A DNA stretch of 64,000 nucleotides from Eledone cirrhosa (lineage: Eukaryota > Mollusca > Cephalopoda > Octopoda > Eledonidae): NCBI GenBank assembly GCA_964016885.1, contig OZ024743.1, positions 176,894,574-176,958,573 on the forward strand, written 5' to 3'. Under the pieces are notes generated by a model, which saw nothing but the letters and a program-made list of their open reading frames with translations, did not search any database and was not told the origin of the DNA. This document shows, piece after piece, positions 28,251 to 42,490 of this stretch. Made by a program: the position numbers and the translations under genes. How positions within the stretch are numbered: the stretch's first letter is position 1; each line of letters starts with the position of its first letter.

Positions 28251-29354
28251 CACCTAGACTGGGTTGTTGAGTCTGTCACTCCCTACCACAGCTGAGATAT
28301 ACCACCTAGACTGGGGTGTAGAGTCTGTCACACTCTACCACAGCTGAGATATACCACCTAGACTGGGGTGTTGAGTCTGTCACTCTCTACCACAGCTGAG
28401 ATATACCACCTAGACTGGGGTGTAGAGTCTGTCACTCTCTACCACAGCTGAGATATACCACCTAGACTGGGGTGTTGAGTCTGTCACTCTCTACCACAGC
28501 TGAGATATACCATCTAGACTGGGGTGTTGAGTCTGTCACTCTCTACCACAGCTGAGATATACCACCTAGACTGGGGTGTTGAGTCTGTCACTTCCTACCA
28601 CAGCTGAGATATACCACCTAGACTGGGGTGTTGAGTCTGTCACTCTCTACCACAGCTGAGATATACCACCTAGACTGGGGTGTTTAGTCTGTCACTCCCT
28701 ACCACAGCTGAGATATACCACCTAGACTGGGGTGTAGAGTCTGTCACTCCCTACCACAGCTAAGATATACCACCTAGACCGGGGTGTTGAGTCTGTCACT
28801 CCCTACCACAGCTGAGATATACCACCTAGACTGTGGTGTTGAGTCTGTACCTTTCTACCACAGCTGAGATATACCACCTAGACTGGGGTGTAGAGTCTGT
28901 CACTCACTACCACAGCTGAGATATACCAACTAGACTGGGGTGTTGAGTCTGTCACTTTCTACCACAGCTGAGATATACCACCTAGACTGGGGTGTAGAGT
29001 CTGTCACTCTCTACCACAGCTGAGATATACCACCTAGACTGGGGTGTTGAGTTTGTCACTCCTTACCACAGCTGAGATATACCACCTAGACTGGGGTGTA
29101 GAGTCTATCACTCTCTACCACAGCTGAGATATACCACCTAGACTGGGGTGTTGAGTCTGTCACTCCCTACCACAGCTGAGATATACCACCTAAACTGGGG
29201 TGTTGAGTCTGTCACTTTCTACCACAGCTGAGATATACCACCTAGACTGGGGTGTTGAATCTGTCACTCCCTACCACAGCTGAGATATACCACCTAGACT
29301 GGGGTGTAGAGTCTGTCACTCTCTACCACAGCTGAGATATACCACCTAGACTGG

Positions 29355-32300
29355 GGTGTTTAGTCTGTCACTCTCTACCACAGCTGAGATATACCACCTA
29401 GACTGGGGTGTAGAGTCTGTTACTCTCTACCACAGCTGAGATATACCACCTAGACTGGGGTGTTGAGTCTGTCACTCCCTACCAGAGCTGAGATATACCA
29501 CCTAGACTGGGGTGTTGAGTTTGTCACTCCCTACTTCAGCTGAGATATACCACCTAGACTGGGGTGTTGAGTCTGTCACTCCCTACCACACCTGAGATAT
29601 ACCACCTAGACTGGGGTGTTGAGTCTGTCACTCCCTACCACAGCTGAGATATACCACCTGGACTGGGGTGTTGAGTCTGTCACTCTCTACCACAGCTGAG
29701 ATATACCACCTAGACAGCGGTGTAGAGTCTGTCACTCCCTACCACAACTGAGATATACCACTTAGACTTTGGTGTTGAGTCTGTCACTTACAGCTGAGAT
29801 ATACCACCTTGACTGGGGTGTTGAATCTGTCACTCCCTACCACAGCTGAGATATACCACCTAGACTGGGATGTAGAGTCTGTCACTCCCTACCACAACTG
29901 AGATATACCACCTAGACTGGGGTGTTGAGTCTGTCACTCTCTACCACAGCTGAGATATACCACCTAGACTGGGGTGTAGAGTCTGTCACTCCCTACCAGT
30001 GCTGAGATATACCACCTAGACTGGGGTGTTCAGTCTGTCACTCCCTACCACAGCTGAGATATACCACCTAGACTGGGGTGTTGAGTCTGTCACTCTCTAC
30101 CACAGCTGAGATATACCACCTAGACAGGGGTGTAGAGTCTGTCACTCCCTACCACAACTGAGATATACCACTTAGACTGGGGTGTTGAGTCTGTCACTTA
30201 CAGCTGAGATATACCACCTAGACTGGGGTGTAGAGTCTTTCGCTCCCTACCACAGATGAGATATACCACCTAGACTGGGGTGTTGAGTCTGTCACTCCCT
30301 ACCACAGCTGAGATATACCACCTAGACTGGGATGTAGAGTCTGTCACTCCCTACCACAACTGAGATATACCACCTAGACTGGGGTGTTGAGTCTGTCACT
30401 CTCTACCACAGCTGAGATATACCACCTAGACTGGGGTGTTGAGTCTGTCACTCTCTACCACAGCTGAGATATACCACCTGGACTGGGGTGTAGAGTCTGT
30501 CACTCCCTACCACAGCTGAGATATACCACCTAGACTGGGCTGTAGAGTCTGTCACTCCCTACCACGGCTGAGATATACCACCTAGACTGGGATGTTGAGT
30601 CTGTCACTCCCTACCACAGCTGAGATATACCACCTAGACTGGGGTGTAGAGTCTGTCACTCCCTACCACAGCTGAGATATACCACCTAGACTGGGATGTA
30701 GAGTCTGTCACTCCCTATCACAGCTGAGATATACCACCTAGACTGGGGTGTTGAGTCTGTCACTCTCTACCACAGCTGAGATATACCACCTAGACTGGGG
30801 TGTAGAGTCTGTCACTCCCTACCACAACTGAGATATACCACCTAGACTGGGATGTTGAGTCTGTCACTTTCTACCACAGCTGAGATATACCACCTAGACT
30901 GGGGTGTTTAGTCTGTCACTCTCTACAACAGCTGAGATATACCACTTATACTGGGGTGGAGAGTCTGTCACTCTCTACCACAGCTGAGATATACCACCTG
31001 GACTGGGGTGTAGAGTCTGTCACTCCCTACCACAGCTGAGATATACCACCTGGACTGGGCTATAGAGTCTGTCACTCCCTACCACAGCTGAGATATACCA
31101 ACTAGATGGGGTGTTGAGTCTGTCACTCCCTACCACAGCTGAGATATACCACCTAGACTGGGGTGTAGAGTCTGTCACTCCCTGCCACAGCTGAGATATA
31201 CCACCTAGACTGGGGTGTTGAGTCTATCACTTTCTACCACAGCTGAGATATACCACCTAGACTGGGGTGTAGAGTCTGTCACTCTCTACCACAGCTGAGA
31301 TATACCACCTAGACTGGGGTGTTGAGTAGTCACGTTCTACCACAGCTGAGATATACCACCTAGACTGGGGTGTTGAGTCTGTCACTCCCTACCACAGCTG
31401 AGATATACCACCTAGACTGGGGTGTTGAGTCTGTCACTTTCTACCACAGCTGAGATATACCACCTAGACTGGGGTGTAGAGACTGTCACTCTCTACCACA
31501 GCTGAGATATACCACCTAGACTGGGGTGTTGAGTTTGTCACTCCCTACCACAGCTGAGATATACCACCTAGACTGGGGTGTTGAGTCTGTCACTTTCTAC
31601 CACAGCTGAGATATACCACCTAGATGGGGTGTTGAGTCTGTCACTCCCTACCACAGCTGAGATATACCACCTAGATGGGGTGTTGAGTCTGTCATTCCCT
31701 ACCACAGCTGAGATATACCACCTAGACTGGGGTGTTGAGTCTGTCACTTTCTACCACAGCTGAGATATACCACCTAGACTGGGGTGTAGAGTCTGTCACT
31801 CCCTACCACAGCTAAGATATACCACCTAGACTGGGGTGTTGAGTCTGTCACTCCCTACCACAGCTGAGATATACCACCTAGACTGGGGTGTAGAGTCTGT
31901 CACGCTCTACCACAGCTGAGATATACCACCTAGACTGGGGTGTTGAGTCTGTCACTTTCTACCACAGCTGAGATATACCACCTAGACTGGGGTGTTGAGT
32001 CTGTCACTCCCTACCACAGCTGAGATATACCACCTAGACTGGGGTGTTGAGTCTGTCACTTTCTACCACAGCTGAGATATACCACCTAGACTGGGGTGTA
32101 GAGTCTGTCACTCTCTACCACACTGAGATATACCACCTAGACTGGGGTGTTGAGTCTGTCACTTTCTACCACAGCTGAGATATACCACCTAGGCTGCGGT
32201 GTTGAGTCTGTCACTCCCTGCCACAGCTGACATATACCACCTAGACTGGGGTGTTGAGTCTGTCACTTTCTACCACAGCTGAGATATACCACCTAGACTG

Positions 32301-35300
32301 GGGTGTTGAATCTGTCACTCTCTACCACAGCTGAGATATACCACCTAGACTGGGGTGTTGAGTCTGTCACTCTCTACCACAGCTGAGATATACCACCTAG
32401 ACTGGGGTGTAGAGTCTGTCACTCCCTACCAGTGCTGAGATATACCACCTAGACTGGGGTGTTGAGTCTGTCACTCCCTACCACAGCTGAGATATACCAC
32501 CTAGACTGGGGTGTTGAGTCTGTCACTCCCTACCACAGCTGAGATATACCACCTAGACTGGGGTGTAGAGTCTGTCACTCTCTACCACAGCTGAGATATA
32601 CCACCTAGACAGGGGTGTAGAGTCTGTCACTCCCTACCACAACTGAGATATACCACTTAGACTGGAGTGTTGAGTCTGTCACTTACAGCTGAGATATACC
32701 ACCTAGACTGGGCTGTAGAGTCTGTCACTTCCTACCACAGCTGAGACATACCACCTAGACTGGGGTGTTGAGTCTGTCACTTTCTACCACAGCTGAGATA
32801 TACCACCTAGACTGGGGTGTTTAGTCTGTCACTCTCTACAACAGCTGAGATATACCACTTAGACTGGGGTGGAGAGTCTGTCACTCCCTATCACAGCTGA
32901 GATATACCACCTAGACTGGGGTGTTGAGTCTGTCACTCTCTACCACAGCTGAGATATACCACCTAGACTCGGGTGTAGAGTCTGTCACTCCCTACCACAA
33001 CTGAGATATACCACCTAGACTGGGGTGTTGAGTCTGTCACTTTCTACCACAGCTGAGATATACCACCTAGACTGGGGTGTTTAGTCTGTCACTCTCTACA
33101 ACAGCTGAGATATACCACTTATACTGGGGTGGAGAGTCTGTCACTCTCTACCACAGCTGAGATATACCACCTGGACTGGGGTGTAGAGTCTGTCACTCCC
33201 TACCACAGCTGAGATATACCACCTGGACTGGGCTATAGAGTCTGTCACTCCCCACCACAGCTGAGATATACCAACTAGATGGGGTGTTGAGTCTGTCACT
33301 CCCTACCACAGCTGAGATATACCACCTAGACTGGGGTGTAGAGTCTGTCACTCCCTGCCACAGCTGAGATATACCACCTAGACTGGGGTGTTGAGTCTAT
33401 CACTTTCTACCACAGCTGAGATATACCACCTAGACTGGGGTGTAGAGTCTGTCACTCTCTACCACAGCTGAGATATACCACCTAGACTGGGGTGTTGAGT
33501 AGTCACGTTCTACCACAGCTGAGATATACCACCTAGACTGGGGTGTTGAGTCTGTCACTCCCTACCACAGCTGAGATATACCACCTAGACTGGGGTGTTG
33601 AGTCTGTCACTTTCTACCACAGCTGAGATATACCACCTAGACTGGGGTGTAGAGACTGTCACTCTCTACCACAGCTGAGATATACCACCTAGACTGGGGT
33701 GTTGAGTTTGTCACTCCCTACCACAGCTGAGATATACCACCTAGACTGGGGTGTTTAGTCTGTCACTCTCTACCACAGCTGAGATATACCACCTAGACTG
33801 GGGTGTAGAGTCTGTTACTCTCTACCACAGCTGAGATATACCACCTAGACTGGGGTGTTGAGTCTGTCACTCCCTACCAGAGCTGAGATATACCACCTAG
33901 ACTGGGGTGTTGAGTTTGTCACTCCCTACTTCAGCTGAGATATACCACCTAGACTGGGGTGTTGAGTCTGTCACTCCCTACCACACCTGAGATATACCAC
34001 CTAGACTGGGGTGTTGAGTCTGTCACTCCCTACCACAGCTGAGATATACCACCTGGACTGGGGTGTTGAGTCTGTCACTCTCTACCACAGCTGAGATATA
34101 CCACCTAGACAGCGGTGTAGAGTCTGTCACTCCCTACCACAACTGAGATATACCACTTAGACTTTGGTGTTGAGTCTGTCACTTACAGCTGAGATATACC
34201 ACCTTGACTGGGGTGTTGAATCTGTCACTCCCTACCACAGCTGAGATATACCACCTAGACTGGGATGTAGAGTCTGTCACTCCCTACCACAACTGAGATA
34301 TACCACCTAGACTGGGGTGTTGAGTCTGTCACTCTCTACCACAGCTGAGATATACCACCTAGACTGGGGTGTAGAGTCTGTCACTCCCTACCAGTGCTGA
34401 GATATACCACCTAGACTGGGGTGTTGAGTCTGTCACTCCCTACCACAGCTGAGATATACCACCTAGACTGGGGTGTTGAGTCTGTCACTCTCTACCACAG
34501 CTGAGATATACCACCTAGACAGGGGTGTAGAGTCTGTCACTCCCTACCACAACTGAGATATACCACTTAGACTGGGGTGTTGAGTCTGTCACTTACAGCT
34601 GAGATATACCACCTAGACTGGGGTGTAGAGTCTTTCGCTCCCTACCACAGATGAGATATACCACCTAGACTGGGGTGTTGAGTCTGTCACTCCCTACCAC
34701 AGCTGAGATATACCACCTAGACTGGGATGTAGAGTCTGTCACTCCCTACCACAACTGAGATATACCACCTAGACTGGGGTGTTGAGTCTGTCACTCTCTA
34801 CCACAGCTGAGATATACCACCTAGACTGGGGTGTTGAGTCTGTCACTCTCTACCACAGCTGAGATATACCACCTGGACTGGGGTGTAGAGTCTGTCACTC
34901 CCTACCACAGCTGAGATATACCACCTAGACTGGGCTGTAGAGTCTGTCACTCCCTACCACGGCTGAGATATACCACCTAGACTGGGATGTTGAGTCTGTC
35001 ACTCCCTACCACAGCTGAGATATACCACCTAGACTGGGGTGTAGAGTCTGTCACTCCCTACCACAGCTGAGATATACCACCTAGACTGGGATGTAGAGTC
35101 TGTCACTCCCTATCACAGCTGAGATATACCACCTAGACTGGGGTGTTGAGTCTGTCACTCTCTACCACAGCTGAGATATACCACCTAGACTGGGGTGTAG
35201 AGTCTGTCACTCCCTACCACAACTGAGATATACCACCTAGACTGGGGTGTTGAGTCTGTCACTTTCTACCACAGCTGAGATATACCACCTAGACTGGGGT

Positions 35301-38144
35301 GTTTAGTCTGTCACTCTCTACAACAGCTGAGATATACCACTTATACTGGGGTGGAGAGTCTGTCACTCTCTACCACAGCTGAGATATACCACCTGGACTG
35401 GGGTGTAGAGTCTGTCACTCCCTACCACAGCTGAGATATACCACCTGGACTGGGCTATAGAGTCTGTCACTCCCTACCACAGCTGAGATATACCAACTAG
35501 ATGGGGTGTTGAGTCTGTCACTCCCTACCACAGCTGAGATATACCACCTAGACTGGGGTGTAGAGTCTGTCACTCCCTGCCACAGCTGAGATATACCACC
35601 TAGACTGGGGTGTTGAGTCTATCACTTTCTACCACAGCTGAGATATACCACCTAGACTGGGGTGTAGAGTCTGTCACTCTCTACCACAGCTGAGATATAC
35701 CACCTAGACTGGGGTGTTGAGTAGTCACGTTCTACCACAGCTGAGATATACCACCTAGACTGGGGTGTTGAGTCTGTCACTCCCTACTACAGCTGAGATA
35801 TACCACCTAGACTGGGGTGTTGAGTCTGTCACTTTCTACCACAGCTGAGATATACCACCTAGACTGGGGTGTAGAGACTGTCACTCTCTACCACAGCTGA
35901 GATATACCACCTAGACTGGGGTGTTGAGTTTGTCACTCCCTACCACAGCTGAGATATACCACCTAGACTGGGGTGTTGAGTCTGTCACTTTCTACCACAG
36001 CTGAGATATACCACCTAGATGGGGTGTTGAGTCTGTCACTCCCTACCACAGCTGAGATATACCACCTAGATGGGGTGTTGAGTCTGTCATTCCCTACCAC
36101 AGCTGAGATATACCACCTAGACTGGGGTGTTGAGTCTGTCACTTTCTACCACAGCTGAGATATACCACCTAGACTGGGGTGTAGAGTCTGTCACTCCCTA
36201 CCACAGCTAAGATATACCACCTAGACTGGGGTGTTGAGTCTGTCACTCCCTACCACAGCTGAGATATACCACCTAGACTGGGGTGTAGAGTCTGTCACTC
36301 TCTACCACAGCTGAGATATACCACCTAGACTGGGGTGTTGAGTCTGTCACTTTCTACCACAACTGAGATATACCACCTAGACTGGGGTGTTGAGTCTGTC
36401 ACTCCCTACCACAGCTGAGATATACCACCTAGACTGGGGTGTTGAGTCTGTCACTTTCTACCACAGCTGAGATATACCACCTAGACTGGGGTGTAGAGTC
36501 TGTCACTCTCTACCACACTGAGATATACCACCTAGACTGGGGTGTTGAGTCTGTCACTTTCTACCACAGCTGAGATATACCACCTAGGCTGCGGTGTTGA
36601 GTCTGTCACTCCCTGCCACAGCTGACATATACCACCTAGACTGGGGTGTTGAGTCTGTCACTTTCTACCACAGCTGAGATATACCACCTAGACTGGGGTG
36701 TTGAATCTGTCACTCTCTACCACAGCTGAGATATACCACCTAGACTGGGGTGTTGAGTCTGTCACTCTCTACCACAGCTGAGATATACCACCTAGACTGG
36801 GGTGTAGAGTCTGTCACTCCCTACCAGTGCTGAGATATACCACCTAGACTGGGGTGTTGAGTCTGTCACTCCCTACCACAGCTGAGATATACCACCTAGA
36901 CTGGGGTGTTGAGTCTGTCACTCCCTACCACAGCTGAGATATACCACCTAGACTGGGGTGTAGAGTCTGTCACTCTCTACCACAGCTGAGATATACCACC
37001 TAGACAGGGGTGTAGAGTCTGTCACTCCCTACCACAACTGAGATATACCACTTAGACTGGAGTGTTGAGTCTGTCACTTACAGCTGAGATATACCACCTA
37101 GACTGGGCTGTAGAGTCTGTCACTTCCTACCACAGCTGAGACATACCACCTAGACTGGGGTGTTGAGTCTGTCACTTTCTACCACAGCTGAGATATACCA
37201 CCTAGACTGGGGTGTTTAGTCTGTCACTCTCTACAACAGCTGAGATATACCACTTAGACTGGGGTGGAGAGTCTGTCACTCCCTATCACAGCTGAGATAT
37301 ACCACCTAGACTGGGGTGTTGAGTCTGTCACTCTCTACCACAGCTGAGATATACCACCTAGACTGGGGTGTAGAGTCTGTCACTCCCTACCACAACTGAG
37401 ATATACCACCTAGACTGGGGTGTTGAGTCTGTCACTTTCTACCACAGCTGAGATATACCACCTAGACTGGGGTGTTTAGTCTGTCACTCTCTACAACAGC
37501 TGAGATATACCACTTATACTGGGGTGGAGAGTCTGTCACTCTCTACCACAGCTGAGATATACCACCTGGACTGGGGTGTAGAGTCTGTCACTCCCTACCA
37601 CAGCTGAGATATACCACCTGGACTGGGCTATAGAGTCTGTCACTCCCTACCACAGCTGAGATATACCAACTAGATGGGGTGTTGAGTCTGTCACTCCCTA
37701 CCACAGCTGAGATATACCACCTAGACTGGGGTGTAGAGTCTGTCACTCCCTGCCACAGCTGAGATATACCACCTAGACTGGGGTGTTGAGTCTATCACTT
37801 TCTACCACAGCTGAGATATACCACCTAGACTGGGGTGTAGAGTCTGTCACTCTCTACCACAGCTGAGATATACCACCTAGACTGGGGTGTTGAGTAGTCA
37901 CGTTCTACCACAGCTGAGATATACCACCTAGACTGGGGTGTTGAGTCTGTCACTCCCTACTACAGCTGAGATATACCACCTAGACTGGGGTGTTGAGTCT
38001 GTCACTTTCTACCACAGCTGAGATATACCACCTAGACTGGGGTGTAGAGACTGTCACTCTCTACCACAGCTGAGATATACCACCTAGACTGGGGTGTTGA
38101 GTTTGTCACTCCCTACCACAGCTGAGATATACCACCTAGACTGG
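29355..38144 (+). repeat. Tandem pair of 4,395-bp satellite blocks
   Basis: 29355-33749 is repeated at 33750-38144. Landmarks keep the same offset: agagtctttcgctcc at 30,232 and 34,627, and ttgtcactccctacttcagc at 29,521 and 33,916, both 4,395 bp apart. Each block contains about two copies of the 2,173-bp higher-order unit plus one extra 49-bp monomer. Confidence 0.9.
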
Positions 38145-41100
38145 GGTGTTGAGTCTGTCACTTTCTACCACAGCTGAGATATACCACCTAGATGGGGTGT
38201 TGAGTCTGTCACTCCCTACCACAGCTGAGATATACCACCTAGATGGGGTGTTGAGTCTGTCATTCCCTACCACAGCTGAGATATACCACCTAGACTGGGG
38301 TGTTGAGTCTGTCACTTTCTACCACAGCTGAGATATACCACCTAGACTGGGGTGTAGAGTCTGTCACTCCCTACCACAGCTAAGATATACCACCTAGACT
38401 GGGGTGTTGAGTCTGTCACTCCCTACCACAGCTGAGATATACCACCTAGACTGGGGTGTAGAGTCTGTCACTCTCTACCACAGCTGAGATATACCACCTA
38501 GACTGGGGTGTTGAGTCTGTCACTTTCTACCACAACTGAGATATACCACCTAGACTGGGGTGTTGAGTCTGTCACTCCCTACCACAGCTGAGATATACCA
38601 CCTAGACTGGGGTGTTGAGTCTGTCACTTTCTACCACAGCTGAGATATACCACCTAGACTGGGGTGTAGAGTCTGTCACTCTCTACCACACTGAGATATA
38701 CCACCTAGACTGGGGTGTTGAGTCTGTCACTTTCTACCACAGCTGAGATATACCACCTAGGCTGCGGTGTTGAGTCTGTCACTCCCTGCCACAGCTGACA
38801 TATACCACCTAGACTGGGGTGTTGAGTCTGTCACTTTCTACCACAGCTGAGATATACCACCTAGACTGGGGTGTTGAATCTGTCACTCTCTACCACAGCT
38901 GAGATATACCACCTAGACTGGGGTGTTGAGTCTGTCACTCTCTACCACAGCTGAGATATACCACCTAAACTGGGGTGTAGAGTCTGTCACTCCCTACCAG
39001 TGCTGAGATATACCACCTAGACTGGGGTGTTGAGTCTGTCACTCCCTACCACAGCTGAGATATACCACCTAGACTGGGGTGTTGAGTCTGTCACTCCCTA
39101 CCACAGCTGAGATATACCACCTAGACTGGGGTGTAGAGTCTGTCACTCTCTACCACAGCTGAGATATACCACCTAGACAGGGGTGTAGAGTCTGTCACTC
39201 CCTACCACAACTGAGATATACCACTTAGACTGGAGTGTTGAGTCTGTCACTTACAGCTGAGATATACCACCTAGACTGGGCTGTAGAGTCTGTCACTTCC
39301 TACCACAGCTGAGACATACCACCTAGACTGGGGTGTTGAGTCTGTCACTTTCTACCACAGCTGAGATATACCACCTAGACTGGGGTGTTTAGTCTGTCAC
39401 TCTCTACAACAGCTGAGATATACCACTTAGACTGGGGTGGAGAGTCTGTCACTCCCTATCACAGCTGAGATATACCACCTAGACTGGGGTGTTGAGTCTG
39501 TCACTCTCTACCACAGCTGAGATATACCACCTAGACTGGGGTGTAGAGTCTGTCACTCCCTACCACAACTGAGATATACCACCTAGACTGGGGTGTTGAG
39601 TCTGTCACTTTCTACCACAGCTGAGATATACCACCTAGACTGGGGTGTTTAGTCTGTCACTCTCTACAACAGCTGAGATATACCACTTATACTGGGGTGG
39701 AGAGTCTGTCACTCTCTACCACAGCTGAGATATACCACCTGGACTGGGGTGTAGAGTCTGTCACTCCCTACCACAGCTGAGATATACCACCTGGACTGGG
39801 CTATAGAGTCTGTCACTCCCTACCACAGCTGAGATATACCAACTAGATGGGGTGTTGAGTCTGTCACTCCCTACCACAGCTGAGATATACCACCTAGACT
39901 GGGGTGTAGAGTCTGTCACTCCCTGCCACAGCTGAGATATACCACCTAGACTGGGGTGTTGAGTCTATCACTTTCTACCACAGCTGAGATATACCACCTA
40001 GACTGGGGTGTAGAGTCTGTCACTCTCTACCACAGCTGAGATATACCACCTAGACTGGGGTGTTGAGTAGTCACGTTCTACCACAGCTGAGATATACCAC
40101 CTAGACTGGGGTGTTGAGTCTGTCACTCCCTACCACAGCTGAGATATACCACCTAGACTGGGGTGTTGAGTCTGTCACTTTCTACCACAGCTGAGATATA
40201 CCACCTAGACTGGGGTGTAGAGACTGTCACTCTCTACCACAGCTGAGATATACCACCTAGACTGGGGTGTTGAGTTTGTCACTCCCTACCACAGCTGAGA
40301 TATACCACCTAGACTGGGGTGTTGAGTCTGTCACTTTCTACCACAGCTGAGATATACCACCTAGATGGGGTGTTGAGTCTGTCACTCCCTACCACAGCTG
40401 AGATATACCACCTAGATGGGGTGTTGAGTCTGTCATTCCCTACCACAGCTGAGATATACCACCTAGACTGGGGTGTTGAGTCTGTCACTTTCTACCACAG
40501 CTGAGATATACCACCTAGACTGGGGTGTAGAGTCTGTCACTCCCTACCACAGCTAAGATATACCACCTAGACTGGGGTGTTGAGTCTGTCACTCCCTACC
40601 ACAGCTGAGATATACCACCTAGACTGGGGTGTAGAGTCTGTCACTCTCTACCACAGCTGATATATACCACCTAGACTGGGGTGTTGAGTCTGTCACTTTC
40701 TACCACAGCTGAGATATACCACCTAGACTGGGGTGTTGAGTCTGTCACTCCCTACCACAGCTGAGATATACCACCTAGACTGGGGTGTTGAGTCTGTCAC
40801 TTTCTACCACAGCTGAGATATACCACCTAGACTGGGGTGTAGAGTCTGTCACTCTCTACCACACTGAGATATACCACCTAGACTGGGGTGTTGAGTCTGT
40901 CACTTTCTACTACAGCTGAGATATACCACCTAGGCTGCGGTGTTGAGTCTGTCACTCCCTGCCACAGCTGACATATACCACCTAGACTGGGGTGTTGAGT
41001 CTGTCACTTTCTACCACAGCTGAGATATACCACCTAGACTGGGGTGTTGAATCTGTCACTCTCTACCACAGCTGAGATATACCACCTAGACTGGGGTGTT

Positions 41101-42490
41101 GAGTCTGTCACTCTCTACCACAGCTGAGATATACCACCTAGACTGGGGTGTAGAGTCTGTCACTCCCTACCAGTGCTGAGATATACCACCTAGACTGGGG
41201 TGTTGAGTCTGTCACTCCCTACCACAGCTGAGATATACCACCTAGACTGGGGTGTTGAGTCTGTCACTCTCTACCACAGCTGAGATATACCACCTAGACA
41301 GGGGTGTAGAGTCTGTCACTCCCTACCACAACTGAGATATACCACTTAGACTGGAGTGTTGAGTCTGTCACTTACAGCTGAGATATACCACCTAGACTGG
41401 GCTGTAGAGTCTGTCACTTCCTACCACAGCTGAGACATACCACCTTGACTGGGGTGTTGAGTCTGTCACTTTCTACCACAGCTGAGATATACCACCTAGA
41501 CTGGGGTGTTTAGTCTGTCACTCTCTACAACAGCTGAGATATACCACTTAGACTGGGGTGGAGAGTCTGTCACTCTCTACCACAGCTGAGATATACCACC
41601 TGGACTGGGGTGTAGAGTCTGTCACTCCCTACCACAGCTGAGATATACCACCTAGACTGGGCTGTAGAGTCTGTCACTCCCTACCACAGCTGAGATATAC
41701 CACCTAGATGGGGTGTTGAGTCTGTCACTCCCTACCACAGCTGAGATATACCACCTAGACTGGGGTGTAGAGTCTGTCACTCCCTGCCACAGCTGAGATA
41801 TACCACCTAGACTGGGGTGTTGAGTCTATCACTTTCTACCACAGCTGAGATATACCACCTGGACTGGGGTGTAGAGTCTGTCACTCCCTACCACAGCTGA
41901 GATATACCACCCAGACTGGGCTGTAGAGTCTGTCACTCCCTACCACAGCTGAGATATACCACCTAGATGGGGTGTTGAGTCTGTCACTCCCTACCACAGC
42001 TGAGATATACCACCTAGACTGGGGTGTAGAGTCTGTCACTCACTACCACAGCTGAGATAGACCAACTAGACTGGGGTGTTGAGTCTGTCACTTTCTACCA
42101 CAGCTGAGATATACCACCTAGACTGGGGTGTAGAGTCTGTCACTCTCTACCACAGCTGAGATATACCACCTAGACTGGGGTGTTTAGTCTGTCACTCTCT
42201 ACCACAGCTGAGATATACCACCTAGACTGGGGTGGAGAGTCTGTTACTCTCTACCACAGCTGAGATATACCACCTAGACTGGGGTGTTGAGTCTGTCACT
42301 CCCTACCAGAGCTGAGATATACCACCTAGACTGGGGTGTTGAGTTTGTCACTCCCTACTTCAGCTGAGATATACCACCTAGACTGGGGTGTTGAGTCTGT
42401 CACTCCCTACCACACCTGAGATATACCACCTAGACTGGGGTGTTGAGTCTGTCACTCCCTACCACAGCTGAGATATACCACCTGGACTGG
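35973..42490 (+). repeat. 2,173-bp higher-order repeats, tandem
   Basis: The marker gttgagtagtcacgttctac lies at 35716, 37889 and 40062 (2,173 bp apart), as does the three-monomer run with two ctagatgggg deletions (35973, 38146, 40319). The unit is about 42 monomers. The same period is seen earlier, between 31321 and 33494. The third unit is rearranged from about 41,250 on. Confidence 0.9.
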